The notes under the pieces are model-generated. The model was not told the origin of the DNA and searched no databases. It saw nothing but the letters and a program-made list of their open reading frames with translations. Below are positions 60,660 to 64,000 of a DNA stretch of 64,000 nucleotides, one piece after another. Each line of letters opens with the position of its first letter. Position 1 is the first letter of the stretch. The DNA is from JBKBMT01 sp046295655. GTDB lineage: Bacteria > Pseudomonadota > Alphaproteobacteria > Rhodobacterales > Rhodobacteraceae. The position numbers and the translations under genes were made by a program. Location of the stretch: assembly GCA_046295655.1 (NCBI GenBank), contig JBKBMT010000001.1:62001-126000 (forward strand), in the 5' to 3' direction.

Positions 60660-60686
60660 AAAGAGCGGGCGTTTGCCCGCTCTTTT
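60660..60686 (+). terminator. Intrinsic terminator of the porin gene
   Basis: AAAGAGCGGGC (60660-60670), loop GTTT, GCCCGCTCTTT (60675-60685) then T: a perfect 11-bp stem with a T-run, the best terminator in the window. It lies 22 nt after the porin stop and 21 nt before the yggS start, so yggS is either transcribed from read-through or has its own promoter. Confidence 0.9.
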
Positions 60687-60706
60687 CAATTCCGGAGCCC
60701 GCCCGC

Positions 60707-61366
60707 ATGGCCCTGTCCGACATCCTCGACCGGATCGCCCGCGCCGAGGCCGCCGCCGGGCGGCCCGCCGGATCTGTCCGGTTGATCGCGGTATCCAAGA
60801 CCCAACCGCCCGACCGGATCGAGGCGGTGCTGGCCGAGGGGCATCGCGTCTTCGGCGAGAACTATGTGCAGGAAGCTGCCGGACGATGGCCGGTGCTGCG
60901 CGACCGGTTCCACGGGGTCGAGTTGCACATGATCGGCCCGCTCCAGACCAACAAGGCCAAGCCGGCGCTGGAGCTGTTCGACGCCATCCACACCCTCGAC
61001 CGGCCGTCACTGGCCGAACGGCTGGCTCGGCTGATCGACGCCGGGGCACGCTGCCCGAAGCTTTTCGTCCAGGTCAACACCGGGTCCGAACCGCAGAAGG
61101 CAGGCGCCCTGCCGGGGGATGCCGACGGCTTCGTGGCGCAGTGCCGGACGCTCGGCCTGCCTCTGTCGGGCCTGATGTGCATCCCGCCCGAGGACGGGGA
61201 TCCGCGCCCCCATTTCCGCCTGCTGGCCGCGATTGCCGAACGCAACGGCCTGAGCGGCCTGTCGATGGGCATGAGCGCCGACTTCGAGACCGCCATCGCC
61301 GAAGGTGCGACCCATGTGCGGGTCGGCTCCGCGATCTTCGGCGCGCGACCCGCGAAGCCGGGTTGA
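60707..61366 (+). CDS. yggS: YggS-family pyridoxal-phosphate homeostasis protein
   Basis: 219 residues. LIAVSKTQP with the PLP lysine K31, FGENYVQEAAGRWP, HMIGPLQTNKAKPALELFDAIHTLD and LSMGMSADFETAIAEGATHVRVGSAIFG are diagnostic. Binds PLP and affects amino/keto acid homeostasis; no catalytic reaction known. Starts immediately after the porin terminator. Convergent with the aldehyde dehydrogenase gene (5 nt gap). Confidence 0.96.
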   Translation: MALSDILDRIARAEAAAGRPAGSVRLIAVSKTQPPDRIEAVLAEGHRVFGENYVQEAAGRWPVLRDRFHGVELHMIGPLQTNKAKPALELFDAIHTLDRPSLAERLARLIDAGARCPKLFVQVNTGSEPQKAGALPGDADGFVAQCRTLGLPLSGLMCIPPEDGDPRPHFRLLAAIAERNGLSGLSMGMSADFETAIAEGATHVRVGSAIFGARPAKPG

Positions 61367-61371
61367 CCGGC

Positions 61372-62811
61372 CTATTCGGCGGCCCAGCCGGAGATTGCCT
61401 TGACCTCCAGGAACTCCTCGATTCCCCAGACCCCGCCCTCGCGCGCCCGACCGGACAGCCCCACGCCGCCGAACGGCGCACCGGCAGCGCGGGCCTTGCC
61501 GTTCATCTCGACCATGCCGGAGCGCAGCTGCCTGGCCAGACGCCGCCGCCGCTCGACATCGCCGCTCTGGACATAGTTGGTCAGGCCGTAGGGGGTGTCG
61601 TTGGCGATCCGCAGGGCCTCTTCCTCGGTATCGAAGGGGATCATGCAGAGCACGGGGCCAAAGATCTCCTCCCGTTCGATGGTCATGCCGGGCTTCACGT
61701 CGGCAAAGACCGTGGGCCGGACGAAGAAGCCGCGGTTCATGCCCTCGGGCAGGCCCGGCCCGCCGGCGACCAGCCGTGCCCCCTCGTCGATGCCCTTCTG
61801 GATACAGGACTGGATCTGGTCCCACTGGCGCCGGTTGACCACCGGGCCGATGTGGTTGCCGGGCTCCGACGCGGGGCCGACGCGGGTCTTCTCGGCGACG
61901 TCGCGGGCGGTCTCGACCGCCCTGTCGTAGATCGACCGCTCGACCAGCATCCGGCTCGGGGCATTGCAGCTTTGCCCGGTGTTCTGGAACATGTGCCGCA
62001 CCCCGCGCACCACAGCCTTTTCGTCGGCATCGGCGAAGACCAGATTGGCACCCTTTCCGCCCAGTTCCAGAACAACGCGCTTCAGCGTCTCGGCCGCGGC
62101 CCGGGTGATGGCCTTTCCGGCCCGTGTCGAGCCGGTGAACGACACCATGTCCACCTCGGGGTGTTCCGACAGCCGCGCGCCCACCCCCGTGCCGTCGCCG
62201 TTCACCAGGTTGAAGACCCCCGGCGGGCATCCGGCGTCGTGCAGCATCTCGGCGAACAGGATCGAGGAAAGCGGTGCTTCCTCGGACGGTTTCAGCACCA
62301 TCGTGCAGCCTGCCAGCAGCGCCGGCGGCACCTTCAGCGTCACCTGGTTCATCGGCCAGTTCCACGGGGTTATCAGCGCCGCAACGCCGATCGGTTCGAG
62401 CGCGATCTGGGTATCCGGGGTGTCGGGGCGCAGGGGCCGGATGAACTCGATCTCCCGGAACGCCTTGATGAAGTTGCGGATGTGCCAGCTTCCGGCAGGG
62501 GCCTGCGAGTTGCGGGCCAGGTCGATCGGCGCGCCCATCTCGAGGCTGATTGCCTGTGCCATCTCGTCGAGGCGGGCTTCGTAGATCTCCAGCAACCGCT
62601 CGACCAGCGCGAGCCGCTCGGCCGGGTTCGTCGCCGCCCAGCCGGGAAAGGCCGCGCGCGCTGCCGCCACCGCGGCATCGGCATCTGCGGTGCCACCGAG
62701 GCTGATGACCGCGCATTGTTCTTCTGTCGAGGGGTCGATCACGGGGCAGTCGCGGCCGTCCCTGGGGGCGACCCATTGCCGGCCGATGTAGAAGTTGCGT
62801 TTCTCGATCAT
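61372..62811 (-). CDS. NAD(P)-dependent aldehyde dehydrogenase
   Basis: 479 residues from the ATG at 62811 (an earlier start is 13 codons upstream). Class features: PWNWPMNQVTLKVPPALLAGCTMVLKPSE, FTGSTRAGKAITRAAAETLKRVVLELGGKGANLVF (catalytic Glu in LELGGK), catalytic C282 in NTGQSCNAPSR, and GRAREGGVWGIEEFLEVKA. Substrate not certain: position next to a GntR regulator and gentisate dioxygenase suggests an aromatic aldehyde (for example salicylaldehyde or 3-hydroxybenzaldehyde type), by inference. Confidence 0.9.
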   Translation of the reverse strand: MIEKRNFYIGRQWVAPRDGRDCPVIDPSTEEQCAVISLGGTADADAAVAAARAAFPGWAATNPAERLALVERLLEIYEARLDEMAQAISLEMGAPIDLARNSQAPAGSWHIRNFIKAFREIEFIRPLRPDTPDTQIALEPIGVAALITPWNWPMNQVTLKVPPALLAGCTMVLKPSEEAPLSSILFAEMLHDAGCPPGVFNLVNGDGTGVGARLSEHPEVDMVSFTGSTRAGKAITRAAAETLKRVVLELGGKGANLVFADADEKAVVRGVRHMFQNTGQSCNAPSRMLVERSIYDRAVETARDVAEKTRVGPASEPGNHIGPVVNRRQWDQIQSCIQKGIDEGARLVAGGPGLPEGMNRGFFVRPTVFADVKPGMTIEREEIFGPVLCMIPFDTEEEALRIANDTPYGLTNYVQSGDVERRRRLARQLRSGMVEMNGKARAAGAPFGGVGLSGRAREGGVWGIEEFLEVKAISGWAAE

Positions 62812-62882
62812 TCGAAATCTCCCGAATCCGGTTTGCCGCCACAGTCGCACCGCGGCCGGCCGGTGACAACCGGCCCACTGGT

Positions 62883-63515
62883 TCAGGCGGCCAGCGCCCG
62901 CTCGACGGCACGCCCGGTGTCGCGGTAATGTTCGGAAAGCCGGGCACAGGCCGTGTCGGCGTCGCGGGCCAGCGCCGCGTCCGCCAGCACCCCGTGTTCT
63001 GCCTGGAGATCGCGCGCCGAGCCGATCCGGGCCAATGCGGGCCGACGGTAGCGTTCCGTTGCGGCATATAGCTGGGTTGCGAAATCGGTGAGCCAGACCG
63101 AATCGCTGGCACCGATCAGCGCCATGTGAAAGGCCAGGTGCCGCGCCTCCAGCGCCTCGGGGTCACCGCGCCCGGACTGAAGGCGCAGCGCATGGAGTGC
63201 GGCCACCACCGCCGCCTCCCAATCGTCCCCGCCGCGGGCGATGGACCGGCGCAGCGCGTCGGTCTCGATCAGGATCCGGGTCTCGATCGCATCCCACATC
63301 GCCGCCGCCGACAGGGGCGCGACCGAAAAGCCGCGCAAGGGCGCGGCCGTGACCAGCCGTTCTGCCTGCAACCGGTTCAGCGCCTCTCGCAGGGGCGAGA
63401 ACCCGGCGCCGTAACGCGCCTTCAGCGCATCAAGCCGCAGCGGGCGCCCCGGCTCGAACACGCCGTCCAGGATATCGCGCCGCAGCGCCTGATAAGTCTG
63501 TTCCGCAAGGGTCAT
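62883..63515 (-). CDS. GntR-family (FadR/FCD) regulator
   Basis: 210 residues. Winged helix-turn-helix QTYQALRRDILDGVFEPGRPLRLDALKARYGAGFSPLREALNRL (in pieces), then FCD ligand-binding helices (IETRILIETDALRRSIARGG, AHVFHMALIGASDSVWL-type segment, LSEHYRDTG). Such regulators sense aromatic or carboxylic acids. 71 nt downstream of it lies the ALDH start on the same strand; on the other side it faces the gentisate dioxygenase across 90 nt with candidate operator repeats. Confidence 0.92.
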   Translation of the reverse strand: MTLAEQTYQALRRDILDGVFEPGRPLRLDALKARYGAGFSPLREALNRLQAERLVTAAPLRGFSVAPLSAAAMWDAIETRILIETDALRRSIARGGDDWEAAVVAALHALRLQSGRGDPEALEARHLAFHMALIGASDSVWLTDFATQLYAATERYRRPALARIGSARDLQAEHGVLADAALARDADTACARLSEHYRDTGRAVERALAA

Positions 63516-63536
63516 CGCTGCCTCCGCAGATTATTT

Positions 63537-63574
63537 TCGCAAATTCCGGTTTACATCGCAAATGCTTCTTGCGA
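63537..63574. promoter_or_regulatory. Candidate GntR operator repeats
   Basis: TCGCAAAT occurs at 63537-63544 and again at 63556-63563, 19 bp apart; the second copy is part of an inverted repeat TCGCAA-N7-TTGCGA (63556-63574). They lie between the GntR regulator and the divergent gentisate dioxygenase gene, the expected place for the operator controlling both. Confidence 0.45.
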
Positions 63575-63605
63575 CACTGGCGCAGTTCTATTCGAGGGGG
63601 CGCAT

Positions 63606-64000
63606 ATGGCACGGGTTCACGAGAACTACCGCGAGGACGTGGCCGGCCGGGCGAATGTCGAGGATACGCCCGAACTGCTGGCCTATTACGAAGAGCTGGA
63701 CCGGTTCGGTGCCGGCGCGCTCTGGACCGTCGCGAACAAGATCGAACCGTGGGAGCCGAAGTCGGCCTCGGTTCCGATGCTGTGGCGCTTTGCCGACCTG
63801 CGCGAGCATGTCCTGCGCTCGGTCGATCTGGTGACCCCGGAAAAGGCCGGGCGCCGGGTGATCTACCTGCGCAATCCCGGCCGCGACGATGTGGCGGCGG
63901 CGGTGGGCTGGATCTATGCCGGGCTCCAGGTCATGCATCCCGGCGAGGTCGCGACCTCGCATCGCCATTCCGCCAGCGCAATCCGCTTCATCATGGAAGG
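63606..64000 (+). CDS. Gentisate 1,2-dioxygenase (3' partial)
   Basis: 131 codons visible before the window ends. Matches the N-terminal cupin of gentisate dioxygenases: PELLAYYEELDRFGAGALWTVANKIEPWEP, then AGLQVMHPGEVATSHRHSASAIRFIMEG (pieces), with the SHRH metal-ligand histidines. Cleaves gentisate to maleylpyruvate. Start is the ATG at 63606 (GAGGGGG 5-11 nt upstream). Salicylate 1,2-dioxygenase is a close relative and cannot be excluded. Confidence 0.9.
   Translation, partial: MARVHENYREDVAGRANVEDTPELLAYYEELDRFGAGALWTVANKIEPWEPKSASVPMLWRFADLREHVLRSVDLVTPEKAGRRVIYLRNPGRDDVAAAVGWIYAGLQVMHPGEVATSHRHSASAIRFIME

Overview
This 64 kb window is a high-GC, gene-dense, single-replicon stretch of ordinary chromosome from an alphaproteobacterium, most likely a member of the Rhodobacterales (Rhodobacter/Paracoccus-like). 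The clues are a Rhodobacter-type porin, an ATP12-family F1 assembly chaperone, an AapJQMP general amino-acid transporter, a DUF3576-leuS-lptE-holA cluster, an ffh-chorismate mutase-rpsP-rimM cluster and a CtrA-like box in front of flagellar genes. I see no insertion sequence, prophage, integrase or CRISPR array, and only one RNA gene (tRNA-Phe). One 10-N assembly gap interrupts nagA.

Layout. 1-2.7 kb: glycolate oxidase glcE (5' end cut off) and glcF with two small membrane-protein genes between them. 2.7-6.5 kb: two tandem trypsin-like proteases, an Hsp20 chaperone with a heat-shock (RpoH-like) promoter, and DNA polymerase IV. 6.5-12.3 kb (minus): a BMP-type nucleoside/nucleobase ABC importer co-transcribed with a cytosine-deaminase-like enzyme. 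12.5-16.8 kb (minus): a three-gene MacAB-like exporter. 16.8-21.7 kb (minus): ffh, four tandem GNAT acetyltransferases, chorismate mutase, rpsP and rimM; six consecutive genes (ffh to chorismate mutase) are linked by five 4-nt start/stop overlaps. 21.9-24.9 kb: truB, a phosphodiester glycosidase-like protein, rbfA, and divergent dapB. 25-30 kb: tRNA-Phe, nagA, a DeoR/GlpR-type regulator and divergent glpD with a tandem 10-bp operator-like repeat between them, then an M19 dipeptidase. 30.3-36.1 kb: flagellar block motB-flgE-flgK-flgL-flgI, followed by about 700 bp with no recognisable gene, a membrane-anchored DsbA-like protein, and an unfamiliar periplasmic protein with heme-type motifs (37.6-38.9 kb). 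39-44.3 kb: ilvD, a Rhodobacterales-type pair of unknown genes, crcB, an RluC-like pseudouridine synthase and the ATP12 chaperone. 44.5-49 kb: aapJQMP. 49.1-53.2 kb: AEC carrier, S-formylglutathione hydrolase, YaiI-family protein, DMT exporter and ornithine-cyclodeaminase-like enzyme. 53.2-59.4 kb (minus): DUF3576 lipoprotein, leuS, lptE, holA, GST, and a GlcNAc-kinase-like protein. 59.6-61.4 kb: porin with an excellent intrinsic terminator, then yggS. 61.4-64 kb: aldehyde dehydrogenase and GntR regulator facing a gentisate 1,2-dioxygenase that runs off the end.

How the genes work together: most blocks are nutrient uptake and use (glycolate, nucleobases, amino acids, glycerol-3-phosphate, amino sugars, aromatic acids) plus housekeeping translation/envelope genes. 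The most unusual things are the translationally coupled GNAT array inside a ribosome/SRP operon, the orphan secreted protein with a CxxCH and a CxxxCH motif, the DeoR-family regulator placed between nagA and glpD with a clear candidate operator, and the large coding-free gap after flgI. I did not find a convincing wholly new multi-gene system; the findings rank the best leads.
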